This document shows positions 53,462-63,600 of a DNA stretch of 64,000 nt, piece by piece. The number at the start of each line of letters is the position of its first letter. Within the stretch, counting starts at the first letter, position 1. The position numbers and the translations under genes were made by a program. Where the stretch lies: positions 684,701 through 748,700 of the forward strand of contig OZ038450.1 of assembly GCA_964036195.1 (NCBI GenBank). The letters are read 5' to 3'. Source of the stretch: Sphaerolaimus hirsutus (lineage: Eukaryota; Nematoda; Chromadorea; Monhysterida; Sphaerolaimidae). The notes under the pieces are model-generated. The model was given only the letters and a program-made list of their open reading frames with translations, did not search any database and was not told where the DNA came from.

Positions 53462-53925
53462 GCAGGATTCTCTCCGACCTTCGGTCGGGTTTTGTGGTTC
53501 TCTACAATTAATACCATTGGAGAAAATATGATACTTTAGTTAAGTTTGCCCACATGCTAGGCATGTGTTTTGAAATGCAGTATGTAATGTACGAACAATA
53601 ACAAGACCAATACCAAAGATGTTTTGGAATGGATTTTTGTAAACTTGGTTGGTAAAATGTAAAACTGTTAACTGTAAAATGGTTGGGCATGAACCTCGGT
53701 AGTAAAATGTGGACAGTTTGCGATTTGGTATGATGGTGTGCAGTGTGCATTCTGTGTGGTATAGGTTTTGTGATATGATAGTGTGGTTTTTGCAAGGTGT
53801 CAAACTTTGTTGTAATCTTCAATTGGTTACATTTGTGCTTTGCTGTTCTTTTTGTGTTTGTAAATCCTTGTGGTATTAATTGTAGAGAACCACAAAACCC
53901 AACTGAAGGTTGGAGAGAATCCTGC
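53462..53925. mobile_element. TA-flanked MITE, GCAGGATTCTCTCC ends
   Basis: TIRs of about 57 bp, GCAGGATTCTCTCCGACCTT.. and its inverse, flanked by TA (53460-53461, 53926-53927), suggest a Tc1/mariner-type element. The interior ORFs (53508-53822 minus) lack transposase motifs. Confidence 0.85.
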
Positions 53926-53967
53926 TATAGGTACCCACTACTCAGAGGCTTGCAAAAACTGACACCC

Positions 53968-54400
53968 CAATGGGGACCCCCCTCCAAATGGCACCCCCCG
54001 GGGAACCCCCCAAAAGTGGCACCCCCTGGGAACCGCCCAAAAATGAGACCCCCTAGGGCCCCACAAATATGGCACCCCCTGAGGACCACCTAAAAATGGC
54101 ACCCCTTAGGGACCCCCCAAAAATGGCACCCCCTTGGGACCCCCCAAAATAGCACCCCCTGGGGACCCCCCAAACATGGCACCCCCTAGGAACCCCCACA
54201 AAAATGGCACCCCCTTAGGACCCCCCTGCAAAAAAAAATATAGCACCCCCCTGAGGACCACCAAAAAATGGCACCCCTGGGGACCACCCAAAAAATGGCA
54301 CCCTATGTGGACCCCCTTGAAATGGCACCCCCATATGTACCTCCAGAAAATGGCACCCCCTGGAGACCCCCCAAAAATGGCACCCCATGGGGACCCCCTC
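53968..54400. repeat. Minisatellite, unit about 28 bp, AATGGCACCCCCTGGGGACC
   Basis: About fifteen imperfect tandem copies of 'ggcaccccctggggaccccc' plus an A-rich joint. Several frames stay open on both strands because the unit length drifts around multiples of three. The ORFs are repeat artefacts. Confidence 0.9.
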
Positions 54401-54815
54401 TAAATCCTGTAAACACAGCCCCTAGTTTGGAAACTCCTGTAAACTCAGCCCCTAATTTGGAAACTCCTATAAACTCAGCCCCTAACTTGCAAACTCTCGT
54501 AAACTCAGCCCCTAACTTGCAAACTCCCATAAACTCAGCCACTTATTTGTAAGCTCCCATAAACTCAGCCTCTAATTTGAAAACTCCCATAAACTCAGCC
54601 CCCAATTTTGGAAACTCCTGTAAAGTCAACCCATAATTTGGAAACTGCTGTAAACTCAGCCCTAATTTGGATACTCCAATAAACTCAGCCCCTAATTTAG
54701 AAACTCCCATAAACTCAGCCCCTAATTTGGAAACTCCCTTAAAATCAGCCCCTAATTTGGAAACTCCCATAAACTCAGCCCCTAATTTGGAAACTCCCGT
54801 AAACTCATTTTCAGG
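54400..54815. repeat. Minisatellite, unit 30 bp, AAACTCAGCCCCTAATTTGG
   Basis: About fourteen tandem copies of 'taaactcagcccctaatttg' plus 'gaaactccca'. Unit 30 bp, a multiple of three, so frames are open on both strands. Related units reappear at 58548-58735, after the satellite. Confidence 0.92.
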
Positions 54816-56644
54816 TTTATGGTAATGTAGTGTGAAAATGGTATGAATATTTCAAAAAATCACTATCATCAATCCACAAATGCATCAATTCACAATTTTC
54901 AATTTTTTAGACCCAAGGGTTAGACTTAAAAGGTTATGGTAATGTAGAGTAGAAATGGAGTGCACATCTCAAATCACTGCAATATAAAACCCACAAACGC
55001 ATCATTTCACAAATTGAAAGTTTTTGTGCCCAGGGGTTCATTATCAGGGTTTTAGTAATGTGGTGTCAAAATGGAGTGCATATTTGAAATCGCTACAATC
55101 AGAAACCCACAAACACATCATTTTATGATTTGAAAATTTTTGGCCCTGGGGGTTCATTTTCAGGGTTATGGTAATGTAGTGTCAAAATGAAGTGCATATT
55201 TCAAATCAAGGCAATCAAAAAGCCACAAATGCATCATTTCACAATTTCTAATTTATTAGCCCCATGGGTTCAATTTAAGGCTTACAGTAATGTAGAGTTG
55301 AAATTGAGTCATTTCAAATCAGTGCAATAAGAAACCTGCAAAATGCATCATTTTACAATTAGAAATTTTTGGGTCTACGGGTTCAATTTCAGAGTTTTAG
55401 TAATGTAGTGTCAAAATGGAGTGCATATTTGAAATCGCTACAATCAGAAACCCACAAATGCATCATTTAATGATTTGAAAGTTTTTGGCTTAGGGGGTTC
55501 ATTTTTATGGTTATGGTAATGTAGTGTCAAAATGAAGTGCATATTTCAAATGAGTGCAATCAGAAACCTGAAAATGAATGATTTCACAAATTGAAAGTTT
55601 TTGGCTCCAGAGGTTCATTTTCAGGGTTATGGTTATGTAGTTTTCAGGGTTATGTAGTGTCAAAATGGATTGCATATTTCAAATCAGTGCAATTAGAAAC
55701 CCACATCGAATCATTTCACAATTTCTAATTTTTTAAGCCCTGGGCATATTTGAAATAGCTACACTCTGAAACCCACAAATCCATCATTTTATGGTTTGAA
55801 AGTTTTTGGCCCAGGGGGTTCATTTTTAGGGTTATGGTAATGTAGTGTCAAAATGAAGTGCATATTTCAAATGAGTGCTATCAGAAACCCGAAAATGCAT
55901 CATTTCTCAAATTGAAAGTATTTGGCCCCATGGGTTCATTTTTAGGGTTATGGTAATGTAGTGTCAAAATGGAGTGCATATATCAAATTGGTGCAATCAT
56001 AGACCCAAATTTGAAATCAGTGCAATCAGAAACCCAAAAATGAATGATTTCACAAATTGAAAGTTTTTGGCTCCAGAGGTTCATTTTCAGGGTTATGGTT
56101 ATGTAGTTTTCAGGGTTATGTAGTGTCAAAACGGAGTGCATATTTCAAATCAGTGCAATTAGAAACCCACATTGAATCATTTCACAATTTCTAATTTTTT
56201 AAGCCCTGGGCATATTTGAAATCAGTACACTCAGAAACTCACAAATCCATCATTTTATGATTTGAAAGTTTTTGGCCCAGGGGGTTCATTTTAGGGTTAT
56301 GGTAATGTAGTGTCAAAATGAAGTGCATATTTCAGATGAGTGCAATCAGAAACCCGAAAATGCATCATTTCTCAAATTGAAAGTATTTAACCCCATGGGT
56401 CCATTTTGAGGGTTATGGTAATGTAGTGTCAAAATGGAGTGCATATATCAAATCAGTGCAATCAGAAACCCAAATTTGAAATCAGTGCAATCAGAAACCC
56501 AAAAATGCATCATTTCACAAATTGAAATTTTTTCGCCCCAGTGGTTCATTTTCAGGGTTATGGTAATGTAGTGTCAAAATGAAGTGCATATTTCAAATGA
56601 GTGCAATCAGAAACCTGAAAATGCATCATTTCTCAAATTGAAAG
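54816..56644. repeat. Satellite array, monomer about 115 bp, first part
   Basis: Monomers read 'ttcagggttatggtaatgta', 'gtgtcaaaatggagtgcata', 'tttcaaatcagtgcaatcag', 'aaacccacaaatgcatcatt' and 'tgaaagtttttggccccagg'. About sixteen copies. A larger period of about 466 bp (four monomers) is visible: the rearranged junction 'ggttatgtagttttcagggt' occurs at about 55630 and again at about 56096. The array continues at 58126 after a foldback insertion. Confidence 0.92.
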
Positions 56645-56646
56645 TA

Positions 56647-58123
56647 AACACCTTCCCGATCAAGTCCGGCCCCCCATTTTTTATTTTACTTCTGACGTCC
56701 TATCTCCTGTTCTAGGACGCCGCAGAAGCTGAAACTTGGGGTAGATAATGGCGCAACCCCCCTCTACTTCGCATGAATTGAAGGGGTCGCGGCGACCCCC
56801 TACAGGGTGGATCGCCGAGTGCAAAAAAAATTTGCAGCTTTTTTAGTGTCCCACACAGGTCCGGCCCCCACTGATTTCTTTCACTGCGGGTGCCGTACCT
56901 CCACCTGTGGGAGGGGTATAAATCTAAAATTTTGGGGATGTGTCGCCAACACCCCTCCCCAACGTATACACTGGCCAGGCAGTCTTTGGCAACTCACCAC
57001 AGTGTGGGGTGCAAAGTTGAAAATTTATTAAAATGTTACTGTCCCACACAAGTACAGCATCCAATTGAATTTCAAAAAATGGACACTTTTGTGTTGTTTT
57101 AACACTAATGTGGTTGACAATGTGAAATAAGCATGAAATATCCTCTAAAAAATATCTTATCCAACCTAAAACTGCCCACCACATGAACCCCTCCCCCCAA
57201 GTGGGTGACAAAAAAATCACTTTTTACAACTTTTTCATCAGACACTTGAACTGCTGGTTTACAATGATTTATAGAGGAGGGTTAAAGGTTTCAAATTGTG
57301 TAAAAAACCTTACCTCAAAAATGCCTTCATAAGAAAATTTGCTGGGGGTAAATTTAAAATTGTGAATTTTGCCTATTTTTGTTCCTGCAATGATGTCATT
57401 TTTACAATTTGAAATTCACCCCCAGCAAATTTTCTTATGAAGGCATTTTTGAGGTAAGATTTTTTACACAACTTGAGACCTTTAACCCTCCCCTTTAAAT
57501 TATTGTAAACCAGCCGTTCAAGTGTCTAATAAAAAAGTTGTAAAAAGTGATTTTAATTGTCACCCACTTGGGGGAAGGGGTTCATGTGGTGGCCAGTTTC
57601 AGGTTGGATAAGATATTTTTTAGAGGATATTTCATGCTTTTTTCACATTGACAACCACATTAGTGTTAGAACAACACAAAAGTGTCCATTTTTTGAAATT
57701 CAATTGGATGCTGGACTTGTGTGGGACAGTAACATTTTAATAAATTTTAAACTTTGCACCCCACACTGTGGTGAGTTGCCAAAAACCGCCTGGCCAGTGT
57801 TAGTAGGGGAGGGGTGTTGGTGACACATCCCCAAAAAATTTAGATCTATACCCCTCCCACAGCTGGAGATACGGGACCCACAGTGTAAGAAATCAACCGG
57901 GGGCCGGACCTGTGCGGGACAGTAAAAGCGCTGCAAATTTTTTTCACGTATATGGCGACCCCCTCTATAGTGAGTCGCCGCTGCCCCATTTATTCATGTG
58001 GGGTAGTGGGGGGTTGCGGCTATATACCACCCAAGTTTTAGTTTTCCACCCCTCCCGCAACCGGAGATATGGCCTGCGAAATGAAAAAAAAAGTAGGCGG
58101 CCGGACTTGATCGGGAAGGTGTT
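56647..58123. mobile_element. 1.48-kb foldback element, AACACCTTCCCGATCAAGTC ends
   Basis: The two halves are near-perfect inverse copies about a centre near 57385. They share the ends AACACCTTCCCGATCAAGTC / inverse, 'tccggccccc', 'ggaggggtataaatct' and 'ttacctcaaaaatgcc'. TA flanks it (56645-56646, 58124-58125). The satellite monomer reads straight through if the element and one TA are removed. No protein is encoded; the ORFs at 56807-57936 are mirror images of each other. Confidence 0.93.
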
Positions 58124-58125
58124 TA

Positions 58126-58735
58126 TTTGGCCCCATGGGTTCATTTTTCGGGTTATGGTAATGTAGTGTCAATGGAGTGCATATATCAAATCAGTGCAAT
58201 CAGAAACCTAAATTTGAAATCAGTGCAACCAGAAACCCAAAAATGCACCATTTCACAAATTGAAAGTTTTTGGACCCAGTGGTTCATTTTCAGGGTTATG
58301 GTAATGTAGTGTCAAAATGGAGTGCATTATATATCAAATCAGTGCAATTAGAAACCCACAATGCATCATTTCACAATTTGAAAATTTTGGCCCCATTTTG
58401 GGTTCAATTTCAGGGTTATCGTAATGTACTGTCAGAATGGAGTGCATATTTCAAATCATTGTAATCAGTAACCCACAAATGCATTATATCACAATTTATA
58501 TTTTTTAGCCCCGGGGGCCTCACTTAAGGATTATGGTAATGTTATTGTTAACTCCCATAAACTCAGCCCCTAATTTGGCAAACACCCATCAACTCAACTC
58601 CCATAAACTCAGCCTCTAATTTTTAAACTTGTGTCAACAGCCCCTTATCTTTAAACTTCTGTCAACTCAACCCTAATTTATCAACACCCATCAACTCAAC
58701 CCTGAATTGTAAACTCAGCCCCTAAAAACTCAAGT
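58126..58735. repeat. Satellite array, second part, and 30-bp unit remnants
   Basis: Three to four more 115-bp monomers (58126-58540), then degraded 'aaactcagcccctaatttg' units (58548-58735). The order 30-bp array, satellite, 30-bp array is roughly symmetric around the foldback. Confidence 0.85.
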
Positions 58736-59611
58736 CAACCCCCTATACATGTGCAATTGCATTCTTGGGAAGCAACTTTGCCATCTACTAACCCTGTTTG
58801 TCAAGATTGTAACGTGTTTGTAAAGGGCATTTGTACTAATAAATAGTGACTGCATTGTGTGCAAAAACACACACGAATCGGGCACAATGAGGCCTGTGAT
58901 TGTGCCTCCTATCTTTTGCATTGAAGCATGCTTAGCGTGCAGTTCTTTCGCAATTGTATAGGTGGAGATATGCTATGCTTTACATGGTGTACTGTGACCA
59001 CCACATCTGTTATGCAATTAGTGCATAGTTTGTGAACTTTTGATGTGTAAGTGTGAATGACATGTAGGTGGCACTTGAAATGTGCTTTATTTATTCATTT
59101 GTGCTACAGATTGTATTTACATAAATATTTGTAATGTCAATTGTATTGTGTGTCACAGGTGTGTTGGCAAACCCTCTGGAAAAAGTATTTTGATTTTTTA
59201 AGTGTTTTTTTCTCAAATCACTTTACAAATATATTTTTTGAAAATAGTTTTAGAATTTTCAAATTAAAATTTTCAAATTTTCAAATTTTCCTGATAACCC
59301 AAATTGATTATTTAATTTTCAAACTTGAATTTAAAATTTAAAAATAAACAAAATAAAATATAGAGAAAGTTTTTGAATTTACAAATTTAGATTTGATTTG
59401 ATTTTGAGTTTTTAATTTTTTTAATTTTTGTATATTTCTGATTACACTTCTGAAAATTTTTATTTTGAAAATTTTAAAACTGAAAAAATTCAAAAACTTG
59501 TGAACTTTTTTTATTTTAGAATTTTTTGTCATTTTGAAGTTTATAAATTTCACAACAAAAAACATCTATCAAAAAAATTATATCTATTGAAAATGCCTAT
59601 AAAATGCAAAA
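58736..59611. other. AT-rich sequence without gene
   Basis: 59180-59600 consists of 'aaattttcaaatttt' type runs on both strands, with a weak inverted arrangement. The rest is unassigned. Long ORFs here come from low complexity. Confidence 0.4.
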
Positions 59612-60290
59612 CACAACTGGGGACTTTCATTCTAAAAGTTCACATTTTTTCCAGATTTTTCGATTTTTCAAAATCGCATTTTAAAGTTTGGCGCTGGCCC
59701 GGCAGCGCCATGTTTGGGCGACAAAGCTTGCCCTGCACTTTTCAGATATCTCAGACATTTGTCTACAATTTTTGTGTCCCTAAATTTTGTCGGCTGGCAA
59801 ATATTTTGGGAGTTATGTCTTATTTTGTAAACCACCCAAAATAAGGAGTAAATTTTAAAATTGGAACTTGATATGTAAATAACTTCCTAACGGTGCATCG
59901 CAGAGCAAAACCAATTACACCACTGAAAAGTCCTTTTTGAAAAGTACCCAAACCTAAATTTTAAGATCTATATTTATACCTGTACTCGATTTATAGAGCA
60001 AAATATTTTTGGAAATTCACGTACAAACTTTTGGAAATGAAACTTTATTTTGTATGGGAATTCCAGCCGGCTCTTCGCAAACGATCTGGAGCGCGCGTGA
60101 AACTTTGGAAATGAAACTATTTTTTGGACTTGTGAACTTATGAAATGAAACTCCTGTGGTCTGGGATGGATATGTGAACTTTCGACGTGAAACTTCTGTT
60201 TTTCATAGGCTTCAAATCCACGCTTTACTCGATTTTTCTGGATTTGGCGCTTGTGAACTTTTGGAACAGAAGTCCCCAATTAAAAACATC
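59612..60290. mobile_element. TIR element, AACTGGGGACTTTC ends, GTGAACTTTTGGAAATGAAA repeats
   Basis: The left 'actggggactttcattctaa' and the right 'ggaacagaagtccccaatt' are inverse. The right half repeats 'gtgaactttyggaaatgaaac' with variants about five times. Boundaries approximate. Confidence 0.55.
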
Positions 60291-61272
60291 AAATTCAAAT
60301 GGAGTATCAGTATAAAAAAATGTGCTGTTGAGTTGGAGTAAAATCTTGGGAGGCCGTAGAACATAAACATATTCAAAATTCAGAACTCATTACTGTACTC
60401 TATGGACACTCTATTATTTACCTCTATTACATGACCCCTGAATTGTTTTGTAAATGCCAACACAAAAGTGGTGTTTGTATAATATGTCAAATGATTTGAT
60501 GCACAGCTGTTTGCTGTTGCTATCTTATGAGATGTGTGCACAATAGGGGATTAGTGTGGCCTGCTGTAATTTTTTTGATGGAATGTAAAGTGAAGCTTTT
60601 CAGTGGAATGAGAAGTGTACAAAAAGTACAGGATGTGACATTTTATTGTAGGATGTAAACTGGAGCGGTGAACACAGTACTGTGGAATGTAAACTGTGCA
60701 AATACAGAGAATGTAAAGTGACTAGGATGTGAAGTGATGCACCCTCATAATTTGAGCATGTTGTTCAAGAATAATAGGCATTTGAAAATGAATTTTAGTT
60801 GTCAGTTCGGTTTTTGTTTTGAAACCGAACCGACAACTGAAATTCAAATTCAAATGCTTATAAGTCTTGAACGATAGGCTTAAATTATCTGCAAATTGGC
60901 ATGTGTGTACACTTAACTAGTGAGTATACTTCACTGGCTTTTCGTGCAGATACGGAACTTTATTCCGGAATTATGGAACTTTCTTGCTTAACTTTTTTGT
61001 CGGCACACGAAACCGTGTGAACGACCCTTTTGCTATGTTGACACTGCCACCTGTGCCGACAAATTTTTTTGGGCCTTCATGTCATGAAAATAGAATATTT
61101 GTTGTGTTGGACACCTATCTCAATCACTCTTTTTGCCTAAGACAAACATAAATTTTCATATACCATATTACCTCAAATAATCACCGCTTGAATTGACCTC
61201 ACCTTGAATGGAAATATGGTAGATTTCATTTGTGTGCAGTCTGCCAAATGGTGATATTTGTCAAGCTGTAAC

Positions 61273-62509
61273 CAACGATGGGTAAGTTCTCCAAAAAAAA
61301 CCACTTTCTGTGTTTTGAGTTTTTCAAAAATGAATACCTGTGTTTTGAGTTTTTTATCAAAAAAAAACTTGAGTAACTCTGTGTGTATGTTAAAACTCTA
61401 TGTTTATGTTATTTCTGTGTTTTTTGTTGAAACTCTCTAAAAAACTTGAGTTTTTGTCCAAAAAACTCGAGTTTTCCCCCCAAAAATTCTGATTAACAGC
61501 ATTTTGATGTGGAAACAGCGGTTTTCTTATAAAATATTGGTTTTGCACATGTTTTAACCCCACATAACATATGTGTATTCATTCAAGTGTTGAAAAAGTC
61601 CATAAAAATGTCCTCAATGAGGACATCCACCCACATCGCAACACCAGCCAGCATCAACAAAATGCTCACAAACAGGGTTGGCAAAATCTCAGAAAAAAAT
61701 AATAATAAAATAAAAATAAAATAGAAAATTAAAGAATAAAATAAAAATAAAATGTAAAATTGAAGAATAAAATAAAAATAAAATACAATTTAAATAAAAA
61801 TAAAATACAATTTTAGTAAAAAGAATTTTACTTAAATCAATCCTGGTCACGAACTAAAATAAAAAATAAAAATAAAATACAATTTTAGTAAAAAGAATTT
61901 TACTTAAATCAATCCTGGTCACAAACTAAAAAAATAAAGAAAAATAAAATAAAATGAAAAATTGAAGAATAAAATAAAAATAAAATGGAAAATTGAAGAA
62001 TAAAATAAAAATAAAATACAGTTTTAATAAAAATAAAATACAATTTTAGTAAAAATAATTTTACTAAAACCAACCCTGCTCACAAACAACAATTTATGCA
62101 GTACTCCAAAATTCTTCAATGGATGTGCACTGTATGGAAGACTACAGAATTGATTTGAACTACAACTATATTAAAAATGTCCACCAGGAGATGTGCATGC
62201 CATCTTTAATTTATTTTTTGTTCCATCATAAAATATGAATACATTATGTACATATTTACATGCTATACATGCATATCTTATCTTGTTTAGTTTAACTGAA
62301 TTCATGTGCATTCTGACAATGTGTTCAATCACTTCGCTGAAAAAACTCAAAAAACTTTTCTGTGTTTCCGTGTTTCTGTGTTCTCAAAAAAAACTCATTT
62401 GAGTTTTGAGTTTTTCAAAATTTGTGTGTTTCCGTGTTTCTGTGTAAAACAAAAACACAGAAACTCAATGAGTTTCTGTGTTCAATTTCTGTGTTTTTTG
62501 TCATCATTG
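61273..62509. mobile_element. CAACGATGG-ended element with nested hAT
   Basis: The target duplication GCTGTAAC/GCTGTAGC (61265-61272, 62510-62517) matches at 7 of 8 positions, which puts this family with hAT. Arms of 'tgtgttttgagtttttc'. The centre is shared with 30927-31521 ('ctccaaaattcttcaatgga'). The element 61673-62078 is nested in it. Confidence 0.88.
61673..62078. mobile_element. hAT-like element, CAGGGTTGGC ends, ATTTT arms
   Basis: An exact 8-bp duplication CTCACAAA (61665-61672 and 62079-62086). The arms are 'aaaataaaaataaaat' runs. An internal 'tttacttaaatcaatcctgg' unit is repeated twice. 406 bp. Confidence 0.95.
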
Positions 62510-62562
62510 GCTGTAGCTCGCACTTTACGTGCATCTCGCGTTAGGATTGAACCTGACTCCAG

Positions 62563-62631
62563 GTGAGCCAGAGGTAGCTGGCAACGGCCAGGAAGAGGAA
62601 AAGGAAGGGGCAAGTGAACAAGAAGAAGAGG
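62563..62631 (+). CDS. Gene D exon, acidic
   Basis: The acceptor CCTGACTCCAG|GT and a consensus donor GAAGAGG|gtgagt bound 22 full codons: EPEVAGNGQEEEKEGASEQE then EE. The incoming two bases fit the phase-1 end of the exon at 52020 (T|GT gives Cys). The basic-then-acidic order is common in chromatin and nucleolar proteins, but that is inference. The gene continues off the right edge or beyond 62.6 kb. Confidence 0.5.
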
Positions 62632-62654
62632 GTGAGTTTGTTGTACTGCACAAT

Positions 62655-62905
62655 ACCGTCTCAGTCCCGGCCAGGTCCCTATGTTCCAGTCCGTGTCCAG
62701 GTCCCAATGTCCCGGTCCATGTCCAGGTCCCCCGGATGTCAGTCCCTATCCAGGTCCCCCAATGCCCAGTCCCTGTCCAGGTCCCAATGTCTTGGTACCC
62801 GTCCAGGTCCCCCCAATGTCTCAGTCCCTGTCCAGGTACCAATGCCCTGGTACCTGTCCAGGTCCCCCTAATGTCCCAGTCCCTGTCCAGGTCCCAAAGT
62901 CCTGG
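62655..62905. repeat. Minisatellite, unit about 26 bp, CCAGTCCCTGTCCAGGTCCC
   Basis: About nine imperfect copies of 'cagtccctgtccaggtccca' plus 'atgtc'. It begins right after the acidic exon's donor. All three plus frames are open across it. If the donor at 62632 is skipped, the exon would read into the array. Confidence 0.9.
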
Positions 62906-62964
62906 TAGGTAGATTTGATTAGGAAGGCAGGCATGCCCGACGAGCCTGGCACGTTTTGGATACA

Positions 62965-63600
62965 ATAACCTGGAAATTCCATTGTGATGCTCAGATTGTC
63001 TCTATGCACTTTCAAAATGATAATTTCATACAAGAGTTTGCAATATTTTGTTGTATGGGAAATCTAATTGAATGTACAGATGATCTGAAGATCACAATGA
63101 AATTTCACAGGTTATTGTGATCATTTTAAGTGTTCATCGGTGAAAATCAGCTCAGAAATGCTCGAGATATGGAGTTTTGAAGTTGCACACATAATTTTTC
63201 ATGCAGTTCATCATGTGGATGGGAGGCAAAAGTTTGAAGTGCTATAACTTTTGATAGGAAAAATGTATTGAACTCATTCTTTTGGTATATGACTTCTCTG
63301 GGGTCTAAAGTATACGATAGCAGGTTCAGATAATATTATTTTACGCGTTTACATATCGGGTCAAATCGGCATAAGGAATTTAGACATCACTAACGCGACC
63401 TCAAAAATAGAATCTGCAGATTGTCCCGATCATTTTAAGTGTTGAACAGTCCAAATCGGCCTAGAAATGACCGAGTTATTAAGCTTCCAATTCAATCAGC
63501 GAGATCGGCGATGCAAAATGACCATGTTTTTATAGACCCCCCTTATCTCGGGACTGGGGGACTGATTCGAGGAAACAAAAACAATTACAAATAGCCCCGA
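62965..63600. repeat. Half copy of the TAGGTTGTAAAC foldback family
   Basis: Co-linear with one arm and the loop of 25857-26888: 'ttccattgtgatgctcag', 'atgatctgaagatcacaatg', 'gtcaaatcggcataagga' and 'ccccccttatctcgggactg'. The terminal part of the arm is missing. Confidence 0.8.

Larger units (their letters stand above)
53105..61025. repeat. 7.9-kb block bounded by inverted repeats of about 350 bp
   Basis: The left arm (53108-53450) and the right arm (about 60590-61025) match in inverse orientation. They share 'cgttcacacg.tttcgtgtgcc', 'gttccataattc.ggaat', 'ctcactagtt.agtgta' and a series of 'ctttacattc' / 'gaatgtaaag' words. The right arm has an extra hairpin (about 60755-60870). Between the arms are a TA element, two minisatellites, a satellite, a foldback and AT-rich DNA, but no exon-like sequence. 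It could be a giant non-autonomous TIR transposon or two converging copies of a smaller element. Confidence 0.7.

Noticed and set aside
53968..54815. Open frames through the tandem arrays (e.g. 54134-54552 plus, 54543-54770 minus)
   Set aside because: They arise from repeat units whose length is near a multiple of three. Both strands are open and no start, splice or codon bias is present.
56807..57936. ORFs in the foldback as a transposase
   Set aside because: The plus and minus ORFs are mirror images from the inverted arms, are short, and carry no catalytic motif.
54816..58540. CRISPR-like regular repeats
   Set aside because: The monomer is about 115 bp with no unique spacers. It is a tandem satellite in a eukaryotic genome.
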